Shown one piece after another: positions 46,349-57,045 of a stretch of DNA of 64,000 bases. The notes beneath the pieces are model-generated. The model searched no databases. It was not told where the DNA came from and worked only from the letters and a program-made list of their open reading frames with translations. Origin of the DNA: Alcaligenes ammonioxydans (GTDB taxonomy: Bacteria > Pseudomonadota > Gammaproteobacteria > Burkholderiales > Burkholderiaceae_B). Within the stretch, counting starts at the first letter, position 1; each line of letters begins with the position of its first letter. Location of the stretch: positions 3,596,001 to 3,660,000 of the forward strand of contig NZ_CP049362.1 in NCBI RefSeq assembly GCF_019343455.1. The letters run 5' to 3'. Both the position numbers and the translations under genes were made by a program.

Positions 46349-47332
46349 TTATGGACGCTCAAGACCCAGTGGCGGCCAGTTTTCGAGCTTCATGCCCAAA
46401 GTCAGACCACGTGCGGCCAACACTTCCTTGATTTCGTTCAAGGACTTGCGGCCCAGGTTTGGTGTCTTCAACAGTTCGTTTTCGGTACGCTGGATCAGAT
46501 CGCCGATGTAGTAAATATTTTCGGCTTTCAGGCAGTTGGCGGAACGAACCGTCAGTTCCAGATCGTCGACAGGACGCAGCAACACGGGATCGATCTGTGG
46601 AGCGCCACGCACTGGAGCTTCGTAGGCATCGCCCACACCTTCCAGAGCAGCAAACACAGAGATCTGATCCATCAGGATACGAGCAGACTGGCGCACGGCT
46701 TCCTCGGGCGAGATCACGCCGTTGGTTTCGATGTCCAGAACCAGCTTGTCCAGGTCAGTACGCTGTTCCACACGGGCGTTTTCGACCGCGTAGCTCACAC
46801 GACGCACGGGGCTGTAAGATGCGTCCAGCACGATACGACCGATCGTGTGGGTGCGATCATCGGCCAGGGCGCGCACGTTACCAGGAACGTAGCCACGGCC
46901 TTGCTCAACCTTGATTTGCATTTCCAGCTTGCCGTCGTCGGTCAAGGTGGCAATCACATGATTGGGGTTGATGATTTCAACGTCGTGCGGCAATTCAATG
47001 TCGCTGGCCAGAACTTGACCCGCGCCTTCTTTGCGCAGGATCAGCGTAACTTCTTCACGGCTGTGCAGCTTGAAGACCACGCCCTTCAGGTTCATCAAGA
47101 TATCAACCACGTCCTCGCCCACGCCTGGCAGCGTGGAGTACTCGTGCACCACACCGGTAATCTGCACTTCAGTCGGTGCATAGCCGGTCATGGAGGACAG
47201 CAAGATACGACGCAGTGCGTTGCCCAGAGTGTGGCCGTAGCCGCGCTCGAAAGGCTCCATGATCACCTTGGCGTGATTTTTGCTGATCGGTTCAACTTCG
47301 ATGGAACGGGGTTTCAAAAAACCTTGAGACAT
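46349..47332 (-). CDS. rpoA: RNA polymerase alpha subunit
   Basis: 327 residues. The N-terminal domain (about 1-235) contains [29 protein letters not shown]; the C-terminal domain (about 250-320) has [22 protein letters not shown] and [19 protein letters not shown], used for UP-element and activator contacts. Complete and ordinary. Between rpsD and rplQ in the standard alpha-operon order. Confidence 0.99.
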   Translation of the reverse strand: MSQGFLKPRSIEVEPISKNHAKVIMEPFERGYGHTLGNALRRILLSSMTGYAPTEVQITGVVHEYSTLPGVGEDVVDILMNLKGVVFKLHSREEVTLILRKEGAGQVLASDIELPHDVEIINPNHVIATLTDDGKLEMQIKVEQGRGYVPGNVRALADDRTHTIGRIVLDASYSPVRRVSYAVENARVEQRTDLDKLVLDIETNGVISPEEAVRQSARILMDQISVFAALEGVGDAYEAPVRGAPQIDPVLLRPVDDLELTVRSANCLKAENIYYIGDLIQRTENELLKTPNLGRKSLNEIKEVLAARGLTLGMKLENWPPLGLERP

Positions 47333-47415
47333 TCGATTTCCTTTTCAATACCCTCGGCTCGTTACACCGATAAGGCTGACGGAAACTGGCCTAAGCCAGC
47401 AGAAAGTATCGCAAA

Positions 47416-47444
47416 GCCCACTTGCCGAAAAACGGGAAGTGGGC
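47416..47444 (-). repeat. Hairpin between rpsD and rpoA
   Basis: Bases 47416-47427 pair with 47433-47444 with one G-G mismatch (GCCCACTT and AAGTGGGC arms). On the minus strand the following bases are only moderately T-rich, so it is more likely an RNA-processing or attenuating hairpin than a full terminator. Confidence 0.6.
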
Positions 47445-47484
47445 CTGCTTTACTGCATTGTATAAGTGGTCTTCGCGTAAAAAA

Positions 47485-48108
47485 TTAACGCGAGTACAAC
47501 TCAACAACCAGCGATTCGTTAACGTCTTGAGCGACGTCAGCGCGGTCAGGAACTTGCTTGAACACGCCGGACAGCTTGGCAGCGTCCACTTCCACCCACT
47601 GAGGCAGGCCAATACCGGTCGCCAGTTCCAAGGATTCCTTGATACGGCTTTGGGATTTGGCTTTCTCACGCACGGCAACCACGTCACCGGCTTTGATCAG
47701 CATGGAAGCGATGTCAGCGGTGTGACCGTTGACTTCGATAGCACGGTGGTTAACCAGCTGGCGAGCTTCGGCACGTGTGGAGCCGAAACCCATGCGGTAC
47801 ACCACGTTGTCCAGACGCGATTCCAGCAATTGAATCAGCGTTTCACCGGTGTTGCCACGGCGGCGGTCAGCTTCAACGTAGTATTTGCGGAATTGCTTTT
47901 CCAGCACGCCGTACATGCGCTTGAGCTTTTGCTTTTCGCGCAGCTGCAGACCGAAGTCAGACGTACGGGCACCCGAGGTGCGGCCGTGCTGACCAGGACG
48001 CGATTCCAGTTTGCACTTGGAATCCAGCGAACGACGAGCGCTCTTCAAAAACAGATCGGTACCCTCGCGACGCGAGAGCTTGCATTTTGGTCCAATATAA
48101 CGAGCCAC
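47485..48108 (-). CDS. rpsD: 30S ribosomal protein S4
   Basis: 207 residues. Starts [20 protein letters not shown] and contains the S4 RNA-binding domain [34 protein letters not shown]4 nucleates 30S assembly and can repress the alpha operon. It lacks the zinc-binding cysteines of some S4 variants. 11 bp after rpsK in the cluster. Confidence 0.99.
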   Translation of the reverse strand: MARYIGPKCKLSRREGTDLFLKSARRSLDSKCKLESRPGQHGRTSGARTSDFGLQLREKQKLKRMYGVLEKQFRKYYVEADRRRGNTGETLIQLLESRLDNVVYRMGFGSTRAEARQLVNHRAIEVNGHTADIASMLIKAGDVVAVREKAKSQSRIKESLELATGIGLPQWVEVDAAKLSGVFKQVPDRADVAQDVNESLVVELYSR

Positions 48109-48119
48109 TTCGCTTCCCC

Positions 48120-48518
48120 TTAGATGCGACGACGCTTGGGCGGACGGCAGCCGTTATGCGGAACCGGTGTGATGTCTGCAATGCTGGTGATCTTGATACC
48201 CAGAGCATTCAGAGCACGCACAGACGATTCACGGCCTGGACCGGGGCCCTTGATGCGAACTTCAAGATTTTTAATACCGTATTCCATGGCAGTACGGCCG
48301 GCTGTTTCAGCGGCAACCTGCGCGGCAAACGGCGTGGATTTACGCGAGCCTTTAAAGCCAGCGCCACCCGACGTAGCCCAGGACAATGCGTTGCCCTGAC
48401 GGTCAGTAATGGTGATGATCGTGTTGTTAAAAGAAGCGTGGACGTGAGCAATCCCGTCCGACACGCTTTTTTTGACTTTCTTGCGTGCGCGTGAAGCGCT
48501 GCTAGAAGCTTTGGCCAT
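48120..48518 (-). CDS. rpsK: 30S ribosomal protein S11
   Basis: 132 residues. Contains [38 protein letters not shown] and ends PPKRRRI, the conserved S11 ends. It lies on the 30S platform, next to the E-site region. Ordinary cluster member between rpsM and rpsD. Confidence 0.99.
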   Translation of the reverse strand: MAKASSSASRARKKVKKSVSDGIAHVHASFNNTIITITDRQGNALSWATSGGAGFKGSRKSTPFAAQVAAETAGRTAMEYGIKNLEVRIKGPGPGRESSVRALNALGIKITSIADITPVPHNGCRPPKRRRI

Positions 48519-48532
48519 CTTCTATTCCTCGA

Positions 48533-48898
48533 TTATTTCTTCAGGGACGCGGCGGCGCGACGCGGACCTTTACGGGTGCGAGCGTTAGTGCGTGTACGTT
48601 GGCCGCGCACTGGCAGACCGCGACGATGACGCATGCCACGGTAAGTTCCCAAGTCAGCCAAACGCTTGATCGAGAGCTGAACTTCACGACGCAGGTCACC
48701 TTCAACGGTGAACAAGCCGATCTGTTCGCGAATGCGCTCGAGTTCCGCGTCGGTCAGATCTTTGACCTTCTTGGAGTATTCAATACCCGATGCTTCGCAA
48801 ATCTTGCGAGCGCGGGTGCGACCGATGCCGAAAATCGCGGTAAGACCGATTTCGGCGTGTTGATGCGGCGGGATGTTAATGCCGGCAATACGGGCCAT
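48533..48898 (-). CDS. rpsM: 30S ribosomal protein S13
   Basis: 121 residues. [30 protein letters not shown] is the conserved N-terminus; the tail [20 protein letters not shown] is the conserved basic end that reaches into the head of the 30S subunit and contacts P-site tRNA. Next to rpmJ in the usual order. Confidence 0.99.
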   Translation of the reverse strand: MARIAGINIPPHQHAEIGLTAIFGIGRTRARKICEASGIEYSKKVKDLTDAELERIREQIGLFTVEGDLRREVQLSIKRLADLGTYRGMRHRRGLPVRGQRTRTNARTRKGPRRAAASLKK

Positions 48899-48934
48899 GG
48901 TTATTCCTTGTTAAATCGGTTGCGTTTCGGCAAC

Positions 48935-49048
48935 TTAGCCTTGACGCTGCTTATGGCGTGGATCGGTGCAGATGACACGCACCACGCCATGACGTTTAAT
49001 GATTTTGCAGTTGCGGCAGATCCGCTTTACTGATGCCATTACCTTCAT
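48935..49048 (-). CDS. rpmJ: 50S ribosomal protein L36
   Basis: 37 residues: [20 protein letters not shown] and then [17 protein letters not shown]. The CxxC...C...H set (Cys11, Cys14, Cys27, His32) is the zinc site of the C+ form of L36. ATG 49046-49048 with AGGAGT seven bases upstream. Too short for most ORF listings but certain from sequence and position between infA and rpsM. Confidence 0.98.
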   Translation of the reverse strand: MKVMASVKRICRNCKIIKRHGVVRVICTDPRHKQRQG

Positions 49049-49080
49049 GGTTTGACTCCTAGTTTCCTGTAACCGGCCGC

Positions 49081-49299
49081 TTATTTGGAGCGGAACACAA
49101 TTCGTGCTCGGGATAGATCATAGGGCGTGAGCTCCACAGTGACCTTATCGCCCGGCAGAATCCGGATATAGTGCATACGCATTTTGCCTGAAATGTATCC
49201 GAGCACTACGTGACCATTTTCCAGCTTGACGCGAAAAGTTGCGTTGGGAAGGTTCTCAAGAACCTGTCCCTGCATTTGAATGACGTCGTCCTTTGCCAT
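49081..49299 (-). CDS. infA: Translation initiation factor IF-1
   Basis: 72 residues, the standard length, OB fold: [20 protein letters not shown], then [34 protein letters not shown]-1 binds the 30S A site during initiation. Follows secY by nine bp, between secY and rpmJ as in other proteobacteria. Confidence 0.98.
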   Translation of the reverse strand: MAKDDVIQMQGQVLENLPNATFRVKLENGHVVLGYISGKMRMHYIRILPGDKVTVELTPYDLSRARIVFRSK

Positions 49300-49308
49300 T
49301 TTCGTGAA

Positions 49309-50634
49309 TTACCGCATCGGCAAGCTCGAGCCTTTGAAGTTAGCCTTCTTGAGCAGCGAGTCGTATTGTTGTGACATGACATAGGCCTGGGCCTGCGCCA
49401 TGAAGTCCATGGTTACTACAACAATAATCAGCAAGGATGTGCCGCCAAAATAGAACGGTACATTCCAGCGCATTTGCAAGAACTCTGGTACCAGACACAC
49501 CAAGGTAATGTAGATCGCACCGGCCAAGGTCAAACGCATCAAGATCTTGTCGATATAACGCGCTGTTTGGTCACCGGGACGAATACCTGGTACGAAAGCT
49601 CCACTCTTTTTCAGGTTGTCTGCAGTTTCGCGGCTGTTAAACACCAGGGCCGTGTAGAAAAAGCAGAACAAGATGATCAGCGCGGAGAACAAAGTAATGT
49701 AAAGCGGCTGACGCGGCGACAAAGCAGCCTCGATTTCACGCAACCAACCCAAACCGGGCGTGCTGGAGAACCAATTAGCAATTGTCGCTGGCAACAGAAT
49801 GATGGACGAAGCGAAGATCGGAGGGATCACGCCAGCCATGTTCAGTTTCAGCGGCAAATGCGAGCTTTGACCACCATAGATACGGTTGCCTACTTGCCGT
49901 TTGGCGTAGTTCACCGTGATACGACGCTGACCACGCTCGACAAAGACGACGAAGTACGTGACGGCGGCTACTAAAACGAGGATAAACAGTGCCGATAGAA
50001 TCGACATGGAATCCGTACGCACCAGATCAAGCATACCGCCCAAAGCATTAGGCAGACCCGCTACGATACCGGCGAAGATCAGTATGGAAATACCATTGCC
50101 CAATCCACGTTCAGTAATCTGCTCACCGAGCCACATGACGAACATGGTGCCAGTGACCAGTGTTACCACTGTCGTGAAGCGAAACAGCATCCCTGGGTCG
50201 ATAACCAGACCGGGCTGCGATTCTAGAGCGATGGAAATCCCAACTCCCTGGAACAAAGCCAAAAAGACCGTTCCGTAACGGGTGTATTGCGTGATCTTGC
50301 GACGACCCGACTCACCCTCTTTTTTGATTGCTTCCAGCGTGGGCACCACAGCGGTCATCAATTGCATGATGATGGACGCAGAGATGTAGGGCATGATTCC
50401 CAGTGCGAACACTGAGAATCGCTCTAAAGCACCACCGGAGAACATATTAAACAAACCCAGAATACCACTCTGGTTTTGAGTAAACAGTTCGGACAAGGCA
50501 TCAGGATTGATGCCTGGTACCGGAATGTGCGTACCCAAGCGGTAGACAATCAGGGCGAGCAACAGGAAAACGAGACGACGTTTTAAATCGCCGTAGCGCG
50601 GACCCGACTTACTCTGTGCCTGAGCTTTTGCCAC
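49309..50634 (-). CDS. secY: Protein translocase subunit SecY
   Basis: 441 residues with ten membrane segments. [18 protein letters not shown] and [16 protein letters not shown] are the SecY family signatures, and [16 protein letters not shown] lies in the cytoplasmic loop before segment 6. It forms the channel through which Sec substrates and membrane proteins pass. Standard place after rplO. Confidence 0.99.
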   Translation of the reverse strand: MAKAQAQSKSGPRYGDLKRRLVFLLLALIVYRLGTHIPVPGINPDALSELFTQNQSGILGLFNMFSGGALERFSVFALGIMPYISASIIMQLMTAVVPTLEAIKKEGESGRRKITQYTRYGTVFLALFQGVGISIALESQPGLVIDPGMLFRFTTVVTLVTGTMFVMWLGEQITERGLGNGISILIFAGIVAGLPNALGGMLDLVRTDSMSILSALFILVLVAAVTYFVVFVERGQRRITVNYAKRQVGNRIYGGQSSHLPLKLNMAGVIPPIFASSIILLPATIANWFSSTPGLGWLREIEAALSPRQPLYITLFSALIILFCFFYTALVFNSRETADNLKKSGAFVPGIRPGDQTARYIDKILMRLTLAGAIYITLVCLVPEFLQMRWNVPFYFGGTSLLIIVVVTMDFMAQAQAYVMSQQYDSLLKKANFKGSSLPMR

Positions 50635-50646
50635 CGTGACCCCTTT

Positions 50647-51087
50647 TTATTCCAGCGAGCCGCCGGCTGCTTCGATCGCGGCGCGAGCGCCGGCCGTTGC
50701 ATTAATGCCTTTCAGCGCAACTTTACGGGAAAGTTCACCGGATTTGATGACTTTAGCGTAACGCACCATTTGGCCAACCACGCCAGCCTGCTTCAGTGCC
50801 TGGACGTCGATAACTTCGGCATCCATTTTTTGCAGTTCGGACAGACGTACTTCTGCGTACAGGTGGTCGTCCAGGGTGGTGAAACCACGCTTGGGCAAAC
50901 GACGTTGCAAAGGCATTTGACCGCCTTCGAAACCGACTTTATGAAAACCACCCGAGCGCGATTTCTGGCCTTTATGACCACGTCCGCCGGTTTTACCCAA
51001 GCCGGAACCGACACCGCGACCAACACGGCGTGCTGCGTGTTTGGCGCCAGCGGCGGGCTTGAGATTGTTCAATTGCAATTCAGACAT
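50647..51087 (-). CDS. rplO: 50S ribosomal protein L15
   Basis: 146 residues. [44 protein letters not shown] is the basic N-terminal extension of L15 in three-part form; the C-terminal globular domain follows. In the spc order rpmD-rplO-secY. Confidence 0.99.
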   Translation of the reverse strand: MSELQLNNLKPAAGAKHAARRVGRGVGSGLGKTGGRGHKGQKSRSGGFHKVGFEGGQMPLQRRLPKRGFTTLDDHLYAEVRLSELQKMDAEVIDVQALKQAGVVGQMVRYAKVIKSGELSRKVALKGINATAGARAAIEAAGGSLE

Positions 51088-51098
51088 CCCGATTCCTT

Positions 51099-51284
51099 TC
51101 AGGCTTCCGAGACCGTAACCAGATAATCCACCTTGCGGATCATCCCACGAACCTCAGGAGTATCAACCAATACACGGCTGGTGTTGACTCGGCGCAGACC
51201 CAGGCCGCGAACGGTGTCGCGGTGGCTTTGCTTTGTGCCGATGACCGAACGCACCAACGTAACTTTGATTTGTTTCTGTGCCAT
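51099..51284 (-). CDS. rpmD: 50S ribosomal protein L30
   Basis: 61 residues. [30 protein letters not shown] and [11 protein letters not shown] are the family signature. Starts three bp after rpsE and is followed by rplO. Confidence 0.98.
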   Translation of the reverse strand: MAQKQIKVTLVRSVIGTKQSHRDTVRGLGLRRVNTSRVLVDTPEVRGMIRKVDYLVTVSEA

Positions 51285-51287
51285 GAC

Positions 51288-51809
51288 TTACCCCAGAATT
51301 TCTTCAACTGTCTTGCCACGCTTGGCAGCAATGTCAGCAGGTGTCGAGCAAGCACGCAAACCGTTCAATGTAGCGCGAACCATGTTGTATGGGTTGCTGG
51401 AACCCAGGCTCTTGGCTACGACGTTGCGCACGCCCATCACTTCGAAGATAGCGCGCATTGGGCCACCGGCGATAACACCAGTACCTTCAGCTGCGGGAGA
51501 GATCAGAACGGTGGCTGCACCGTGCTTACCAACTACGGTGTGATGCAAGGTGCCGTTTTTCAGAGGCACTTTGATCAGGCCGCGACGGGCCTGTTCCATT
51601 GCCTTCTGAACAGCAACGGGTACTTCGCGGGCTTTGCCCTTACCCATGCCGATACGACCATCGCCGTCACCGACCACGGCCAGCGAAGCAAAGCTCATGG
51701 TGCGACCACCCTTAACCACTTTGCTGACGCGGTTGACCGCAATCATTTTTTCTTTCAGGCCATCATCGCGCTCTTGCTCTGGAGCCTGTCTGCCTTGTGC
51801 TTTAGCCAT
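51288..51809 (-). CDS. rpsE: 30S ribosomal protein S5
   Basis: 173 residues. The double-stranded RNA-binding-like N-terminal domain includes [44 protein letters not shown]; the C-terminal domain includes [28 protein letters not shown]5 influences accuracy of decoding. Between rplR and rpmD. Confidence 0.99.
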   Translation of the reverse strand: MAKAQGRQAPEQERDDGLKEKMIAVNRVSKVVKGGRTMSFASLAVVGDGDGRIGMGKGKAREVPVAVQKAMEQARRGLIKVPLKNGTLHHTVVGKHGAATVLISPAAEGTGVIAGGPMRAIFEVMGVRNVVAKSLGSSNPYNMVRATLNGLRACSTPADIAAKRGKTVEEILG

Positions 51810-51821
51810 TTGATAATTCCT

Positions 51822-52175
51822 TTAGAATTTCAAGCCGGCTTCACGCGCGGCCTCGGCCAGCGCTTTCACGCGGCCATGGTAACGGAAGCCCGAGCGGTCG
51901 AAAGCAACCGTCTCGATGCCAGCAGCCTTCGCCTTTTCGGCGACGCGCTTGCCAACCAGGCTGGCTGCCGCTACGTTGCTGCCAACGGCCAATTCTTTGC
52001 GAACTTCGCTCTCGACAGTGGAAGCACTGACCAGAACGCGGTCGCCTTCGGGCGAGATGATGCTCGCGTAAATATGCGTATTCGTGCGATGCACCGACAG
52101 GCGGTGTACGCGCAGTTCGGCGATCTTGCGGCGAGTAGCCACTGCACGACGCATACGGGATTGTTTCTTGTCCAT
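51822..52175 (-). CDS. rplR: 50S ribosomal protein L18
   Basis: 117 residues. [37 protein letters not shown] and the end [26 protein letters not shown] are characteristic; L18 binds 5S rRNA. Between rplF and rpsE. Confidence 0.99.
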   Translation of the reverse strand: MDKKQSRMRRAVATRRKIAELRVHRLSVHRTNTHIYASIISPEGDRVLVSASTVESEVRKELAVGSNVAAASLVGKRVAEKAKAAGIETVAFDRSGFRYHGRVKALAEAAREAGLKF

Positions 52176-52196
52176 GATTCGTCCTTGCCTGCGGGC

Positions 52197-52730
52197 TTAT
52201 TTCTTCTTGGTTTCCTTGAGGATGACGCGTTCGCCGACGTAACGTACACCCTTGCCTTTGTAAGGCTCTGGTGGACGATAGCCACGAATTTCAGCGGCAA
52301 CCTGACCAACCACCTGCTTGTTCGAGCCCTTGATCACGATTTCGGTCGGAGTAGGACACTCGGCTTTGATGCCTTCAGGCAGGTCGTGCACGATGTCGTG
52401 CGAGAAACCCAGTTGCAACTTCAAGGCATTACCCTGGACGGAGGCACGGAAACCCACGCCAACCAGACTCAGCTTGCGTTCGAAACCGGCGCTCACGCCA
52501 ACAACCATGTTGTTGACCAGTTGGCGCACGGTGCCGGACATTGCGTTTGCGTGACGAGTTTCGTTCGCAGCGGCAAAAGACAGCTGACCGTCTTGAAGTT
52601 CGATGGTGACGTCGCCAGTCAGAGATTGAACCAAAGTGCCCAGAGGGCCTTTGACCGTGATCTGATCAGCGGCAATAGTCGTTTCTACGCCCTTGGGCAA
52701 GGAAACGGGATACTTAGCGATACGTGACAT
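52197..52730 (-). CDS. rplF: 50S ribosomal protein L6
   Basis: 177 residues, two repeated domains. [19 protein letters not shown] starts the protein and [26 protein letters not shown] ends it; the [11 protein letters not shown] segment is the C-terminal signature. Between rpsH and rplR. Confidence 0.99.
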   Translation of the reverse strand: MSRIAKYPVSLPKGVETTIAADQITVKGPLGTLVQSLTGDVTIELQDGQLSFAAANETRHANAMSGTVRQLVNNMVVGVSAGFERKLSLVGVGFRASVQGNALKLQLGFSHDIVHDLPEGIKAECPTPTEIVIKGSNKQVVGQVAAEIRGYRPPEPYKGKGVRYVGERVILKETKKK

Positions 52731-52742
52731 ATGATGTTCTCC

Positions 52743-53138
52743 TTATGCCACGTAGCACAGCACTTCGCCACCGACGCCAGCTGCACGTGCTTTGCGATCG
52801 GTCATCACGCCGCGAGACGTGGACACGATGGCAACACCCAAGCCGTTCATGACTTGAGGGATGCTTGTGCTGCTTTTGTAGATGCGCAGTCCAGGACGCG
52901 AAACGCGGTCGATGCGCTCGATGACTGGCTGGCCGGCATAGTATTTCAGGGTGACTTCCAGTTCTGGCTTGGCTTTTTCGCCAACGATACGGAAATCTTC
53001 GATGTAGCCTTCGTCTTTCAGCACAGCAGCAATAGCTGCTTTCAGCTTCGAGGAGGGCATGCTAACCGATGTCTTGTTGACCATTTGCGCGTTACGCACG
53101 CGGGTCAACATATCGGCGATTGGATCGCTCATGCTCAT
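52743..53138 (-). CDS. rpsH: 30S ribosomal protein S8
   Basis: 131 residues. [33 protein letters not shown] and the C-terminal [33 protein letters not shown] are conserved. In E. coli S8 binds spc mRNA near rplE to repress the operon, but no equivalent target was searched for here. Confidence 0.99.
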   Translation of the reverse strand: MSMSDPIADMLTRVRNAQMVNKTSVSMPSSKLKAAIAAVLKDEGYIEDFRIVGEKAKPELEVTLKYYAGQPVIERIDRVSRPGLRIYKSSTSIPQVMNGLGVAIVSTSRGVMTDRKARAAGVGGEVLCYVA

Positions 53139-53149
53139 GTGTATTTCTC

Positions 53150-53455
53150 CTACCAGCTGGCCTTGGTCATACCGGGGATCTCGCCGCGCATTGCCATTTC
53201 GCGCACTTTATGGCGAGTCAAACCGAATTTCTTGAAAACACCACGGGGGCGACCGGTGATAACGCAACGGTTGCGTTGACGGGTCGGGTTCGCGTTGCGT
53301 GGCAATTGTTGCAACTGCAAACGAGCCTCGTAGCGCTCTTCGTCAGACTTGGACTGGTCGTCAATGATCGCTTTCAGTGCTGCACGCTTGGCGGCGAATT
53401 TCTCAGCCAGCTTGGCGCGCTTGATGTCGCGATTGATGAGGGAAAGTTTAGCCAC
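53150..53455 (-). CDS. rpsN: 30S ribosomal protein S14
   Basis: 101 residues, the long form without the CxxC zinc pairs. [20 protein letters not shown] and [38 protein letters not shown] are typical. Sits between rplE and rpsH. Confidence 0.99.
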   Translation of the reverse strand: MAKLSLINRDIKRAKLAEKFAAKRAALKAIIDDQSKSDEERYEARLQLQQLPRNANPTRQRNRCVITGRPRGVFKKFGLTRHKVREMAMRGEIPGMTKASW

Positions 53456-53465
53456 GTTGCGCCCC

Positions 53466-54005
53466 TTAGTTGCGGAACGGGAAGCTGAACGCGCTAAGCA
53501 GCGCCTTGGCCTCTTCGTCCGTCTTGGCAGTTGTAGTGATGCTGATGTTCAGACCACGCACTGCGTCGATTTTGTCGTACTCGATTTCGGGGAAAATGAT
53601 TTGCTCTTTAACCCCCATGTTGTAGTTGCCACGGCCGTCAAACGCACGACCCGACACACCACGGAAGTCACGTACGCGTGGCAGAGCCACAGCGACCAGA
53701 CGATCCAGGAATTCGTACATGCGTTGACCGCGCAGGGTCACCATACAACCGATCGGGTAATCTTCGCGAATCTTAAAACCGGCAATAGCTTTGCGGGTTT
53801 TCGTGATAACGGGTTTTTGACCAGCAATTTTGGTCATGTCCGATACCGCGTTCTCGATAATCTTCTTGTCAGCAACCGCTTCCGAGACACCCATGTTCAG
53901 AGTGATCTTGGTGATGCGCGGTACTTCCATGATGCTCTTGTACTCGAACTGCTTTTGCAGGTCGGCAACCACTTTTTCGCGGTAGAAATCTTGTAAACGT
54001 GCCAT
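53466..54005 (-). CDS. rplE: 50S ribosomal protein L5
   Basis: 179 residues. [36 protein letters not shown] and [27 protein letters not shown] are L5 hallmarks; it binds 5S rRNA and contacts P-site tRNA. Follows rplX by 12 bp. Confidence 0.99.
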   Translation of the reverse strand: MARLQDFYREKVVADLQKQFEYKSIMEVPRITKITLNMGVSEAVADKKIIENAVSDMTKIAGQKPVITKTRKAIAGFKIREDYPIGCMVTLRGQRMYEFLDRLVAVALPRVRDFRGVSGRAFDGRGNYNMGVKEQIIFPEIEYDKIDAVRGLNISITTTAKTDEEAKALLSAFSFPFRN

Positions 54006-54017
54006 GTTATCCGCCCC

Positions 54018-54338
54018 TTAAGCCTTGGCGCCAACGGCCTTGCCGCTGGAACGATAAACACGCGTTTTCTGACCGTCGATCACCTGGATACCAACGCGGT
54101 CGCCCTTGCCGGTTTCTGGGTTGAACAGTGCAACGTTCGAGATGTGGATAGGCATGGTCTTGTCGACGATACCACCCTGCGTGCCAGCCATAGGATTGGC
54201 TTTAACGTGTTTTTTGACTACGTTGATGCCTTCCACGATAACGTGGTCTGCATCGACGCGTTGCAGTACTGTGCCACGGCGTTTTTTATCACGGCCGGTC
54301 AGCACAATAACTTCGTCGCCTTTACGAATTTTTTGCAT
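54018..54338 (-). CDS. rplX: 50S ribosomal protein L24
   Basis: 106 residues with a KOW motif near the N-terminus ([21 protein letters not shown]). L24 starts assembly of the large subunit. 13 bp after rplN. Confidence 0.99.
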   Translation of the reverse strand: MQKIRKGDEVIVLTGRDKKRRGTVLQRVDADHVIVEGINVVKKHVKANPMAGTQGGIVDKTMPIHISNVALFNPETGKGDRVGIQVIDGQKTRVYRSSGKAVGAKA

Positions 54339-54351
54339 TTTTTCGCGCTCC

Positions 54352-54720
54352 TTACAGCACTTCGGGAGCCAAGGACACGATCTTCATGAACTTCTCGGTA
54401 CGCAGTTCACGCGTAACGGGTCCGAAGATACGGGTGCCGATGGGTTCCAGCTTGGCATTGAGCAATACGGCAGCATTGCCACCGAAACGAATCAGCGAAC
54501 CGTCTTTACGGCGCACGCCCTTAGCGGTACGAACCACTACAGCGTTGTAGATTTCGCCTTTTTTGACGCGTCCGCGCGGGGCCGCTTCTTTAACGGTAAC
54601 TTTGATGATGTCACCAATTGCGGCATAACGGCGCTTCGAGCCGCCCAGCACCTTGATGCACATTACGGAACGCGCACCTGTGTTGTCGGCCACGTCCAGC
54701 GTGGTCTGCATTTGAATCAT
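54352..54720 (-). CDS. rplN: 50S ribosomal protein L14
   Basis: 122 residues. [33 protein letters not shown] is the conserved start and [21 protein letters not shown] the conserved end. It is the first ribosomal gene of this run. The usual upstream neighbour rpsQ is absent; a 279-bp leader with its own promoter and then lapD lie upstream. Confidence 0.99.
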   Translation of the reverse strand: MIQMQTTLDVADNTGARSVMCIKVLGGSKRRYAAIGDIIKVTVKEAAPRGRVKKGEIYNAVVVRTAKGVRRKDGSLIRFGGNAAVLLNAKLEPIGTRIFGPVTRELRTEKFMKIVSLAPEVL

Positions 54721-54959
54721 GATTTTTCCTGTTCCAACTTAATTGCAACGATCCAGCCAAAATGACTGGGTCACACAACCAGTTTTGGTCCCGTCAGATT
54801 CGGATCCAGCCAGTTCGATACCGTAAACCCGATCTCGATCTGGTCCGGCAAGCCGAACCCTAGGTTGAAATCTTGCGAGAGACAAAACGTTGTATTACCA
54901 ACTTCAATCCGGATAGGCGACTAAAGCCTCTCCGGTCAAAATAAAGAGGTAAGCCACAT
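54721..54959 (-). other. Long leader of the rplN operon
   Basis: No gene is seen. The leader contains two copies of GGCTGGATC (as read on the minus strand) and an imperfect stem CCAAAACTGG...CCAG...TTTTGG between them, possible sites of autogenous control. Confidence 0.4.
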
Positions 54960-55001
54960 ATACTAGCAAATAAGCCCCAGAAAAACAAGGATTTATTTGC
55001 T
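54960..55001 (-). promoter_or_regulatory. Promoter of the rplN (spc) operon with flanking inverted repeat
   Basis: On the minus strand TTGTTT (complement of 54983-54988) and TAGTAT (complement of 54960-54965) are 17 bp apart, with an extended TGC before the -10 box. A perfect 9-bp inverted repeat, AGCAAATAA (54965-54973) and TTATTTGCT (54993-55001), encloses the -35 box and spans the lapD stop codon. Transcription would start near 54953, giving a leader of about 230 bases. Confidence 0.65.
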
Positions 55002-56940
55002 AAGGCCTTGGCAGCACGGCGTTTTCGCGCAACAACTCGTCCAGTTGGGCGCTATTGCTGGCGCGTGTAACCCGACGCAAGCCAATACCCAGTTCCTGCA
55101 AGCTTTGCAGAAACGCCATCAGCAAATGACGTCCTCCGACCTCAGCCTGCAAGGTCTGCGCCCGTTCGTCATCCAGAACGATGTACTTGAGGGCCATCAT
55201 GTGCAACCACAAAATGGATTCGGGCTGCTCCAGAACGCGACGCAAGCCAAACTGCACGCCCAAAGGACGCAATTTATCCACAAACGCGACCGTTTCCGCA
55301 TCGTGTTCGCTGAGACAGTAGGCATCCAGTTCAATGATCAGACGCTGGGCCTTGTCACCTGTCTTGGACAGCACATCGGCCACCTGCTGCGCAAAGTCCG
55401 GCTTGACCACGGAGGCCCATGACACTCGCACGCTCAGACTGCCTTCATGCGTGGCCAGCCAGTCGCTGGCCAATTGCATGGTACGCAAATCACATTGCGC
55501 CGAAAGACCCAGGCGCACCGCCACGGGAATGAAGAGATAAGCGGGCAAACTGGCCTGCCCTGGCTGCTCGGGCAGCAAGTTCAGGGTGGCATCGTAAATC
55601 TGGCCTGCCTGACCCCAGACTTCGACACCCGGTTTCACGCTCAGCTCAATACGCCCCTGCTCCAGGCCGCGTTCAATGCGTGAATGCCACTCCTGCTCGC
55701 CGATTGAAGAACCCGCCTCGTGATGCCCCCCTTCCGAAGGTCGGTACTCCACCTCCTGGTGCCCCGCCCCTTCAGCGCGCATCAGCGCATTATCCAGGCG
55801 TGTCATCACAGCACTGAGCGAATCGTGAGCCTCATAGTTCGTCATCGCCATGGACCAGCGACACAGGCTGCCGTCCGGCAAGGGTTGGCGCAATTCCTGC
55901 AAGGCCGTGCGTAGCTCCTGGGCAAAACCCATCACCTGAGGGCCCGTCTGCCCCTTGAGCAGCACAATAAAGTCAGAGCCATTCAAGCGCGCCAGATCAC
56001 CCACGTCCATACCATTTTCCCGCAACAGCTCAGCGCAACGCTGGGTCACCAATTTCAACCAGGCATCCACTGCATCGCGCGACAAGGAGGTATTCAATGG
56101 CAACAAATCTCGCTGTCGAAACAGCAAGACATGACCACCCTGCTCTTGCTGCAGCACTTGCCGGAACAGATTGACAAAGTACTTACGGTTAGCCAGACCA
56201 GTGACGGGGTCGCAATTGAGCTCCAGCTGCAACTGTTCGATCCGGGCATTTTGTTCCTGACTGCTGACCCGTATCCGCTTTTGCACGGTACTTAAAGTAT
56301 GGGCGACCTCTTCCAACTCAGGAATGAGACGTACTTTCTTGCGACCGGGCGCAGAGTCACTTTGATCCATCTGCTGCAATTCGAACTGCACATGGTCACG
56401 CAAGGCCCGACGCAACCAGGCCATGACCATCAATACAAACACGCCCCACGCAATCCCGGCGCCCAGCACCAGCAAGGTCACGCGCACAAAGCTTTTCCAT
56501 AAACTGGCGCGGGCATACTCATCGGCAGGCTTGACCTCAACCGTACCAATCTGGTTCCAGCCATTACTGACATGCGCTAGCGCCACAGGCACCTCAATGG
56601 GCAAGGAGTTGGCAAACCATGCCGGTGAGGACGTGCTGACCTGCGTTTCCTGCTGCGTGCTGCGCTCAACCAATACGGCGTTGGCGGTATCAGAGAAGCG
56701 GATACGCTCAAACTGCCCGGTGTCGTACAAAGCAGCAATCAACAGCTCTTGGGTGACCGGGTCCTGGTTGCTGGGCTGCGACAAGGTCAAGGCCAGCGAA
56801 GTCGCCGCCGACTCTGCCTGGGCCTGCAACTGGCTGCTCAGGTATTGACGTGCCGAATCGACGCTAAACCACAGCGTGCCCACCAAAATAGCAAGAATCG
56901 CGCACGAGACACTTAGCAGTAGCTGTTTAAGTAAAGACAT
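55000..56940 (-). CDS. lapD: LapD-type c-di-GMP receptor with degenerate GGDEF and EAL domains
   Basis: 646 residues. TM1 (about 5-27), a periplasmic LapD/MoxY-N domain (to about 150), TM2 (about 152-174), a HAMP-type linker, a GGDEF domain (about 240-400) whose site reads NGSDF, and an EAL domain (about 415-640) without the EAL triad. Both enzymatic motifs are thus lost, exactly as in Pseudomonas LapD, which binds c-di-GMP in the EAL domain and holds the LapG protease in the periplasm so that the surface adhesin stays attached. Overall architecture and the neighbouring lapG and adhesin genes confirm it. The stop overlaps the inverted repeat at the rplN promoter. Confidence 0.95.
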   Translation of the reverse strand: MSLLKQLLLSVSCAILAILVGTLWFSVDSARQYLSSQLQAQAESAATSLALTLSQPSNQDPVTQELLIAALYDTGQFERIRFSDTANAVLVERSTQQETQVSTSSPAWFANSLPIEVPVALAHVSNGWNQIGTVEVKPADEYARASLWKSFVRVTLLVLGAGIAWGVFVLMVMAWLRRALRDHVQFELQQMDQSDSAPGRKKVRLIPELEEVAHTLSTVQKRIRVSSQEQNARIEQLQLELNCDPVTGLANRKYFVNLFRQVLQQEQGGHVLLFRQRDLLPLNTSLSRDAVDAWLKLVTQRCAELLRENGMDVGDLARLNGSDFIVLLKGQTGPQVMGFAQELRTALQELRQPLPDGSLCRWSMAMTNYEAHDSLSAVMTRLDNALMRAEGAGHQEVEYRPSEGGHHEAGSSIGEQEWHSRIERGLEQGRIELSVKPGVEVWGQAGQIYDATLNLLPEQPGQASLPAYLFIPVAVRLGLSAQCDLRTMQLASDWLATHEGSLSVRVSWASVVKPDFAQQVADVLSKTGDKAQRLIIELDAYCLSEHDAETVAFVDKLRPLGVQFGLRRVLEQPESILWLHMMALKYIVLDDERAQTLQAEVGGRHLLMAFLQSLQELGIGLRRVTRASNSAQLDELLRENAVLPRP

Positions 56941-57045
56941 AGCGCTTCCGTATATTCCATAAATTCTTGTCTAGTCCGCCTTGAAAGGCCACCCTGGTCG
57001 TTGTTTCTGATCGGCGCCCCGACCCGCACAGCCTGGGGCTCATCA

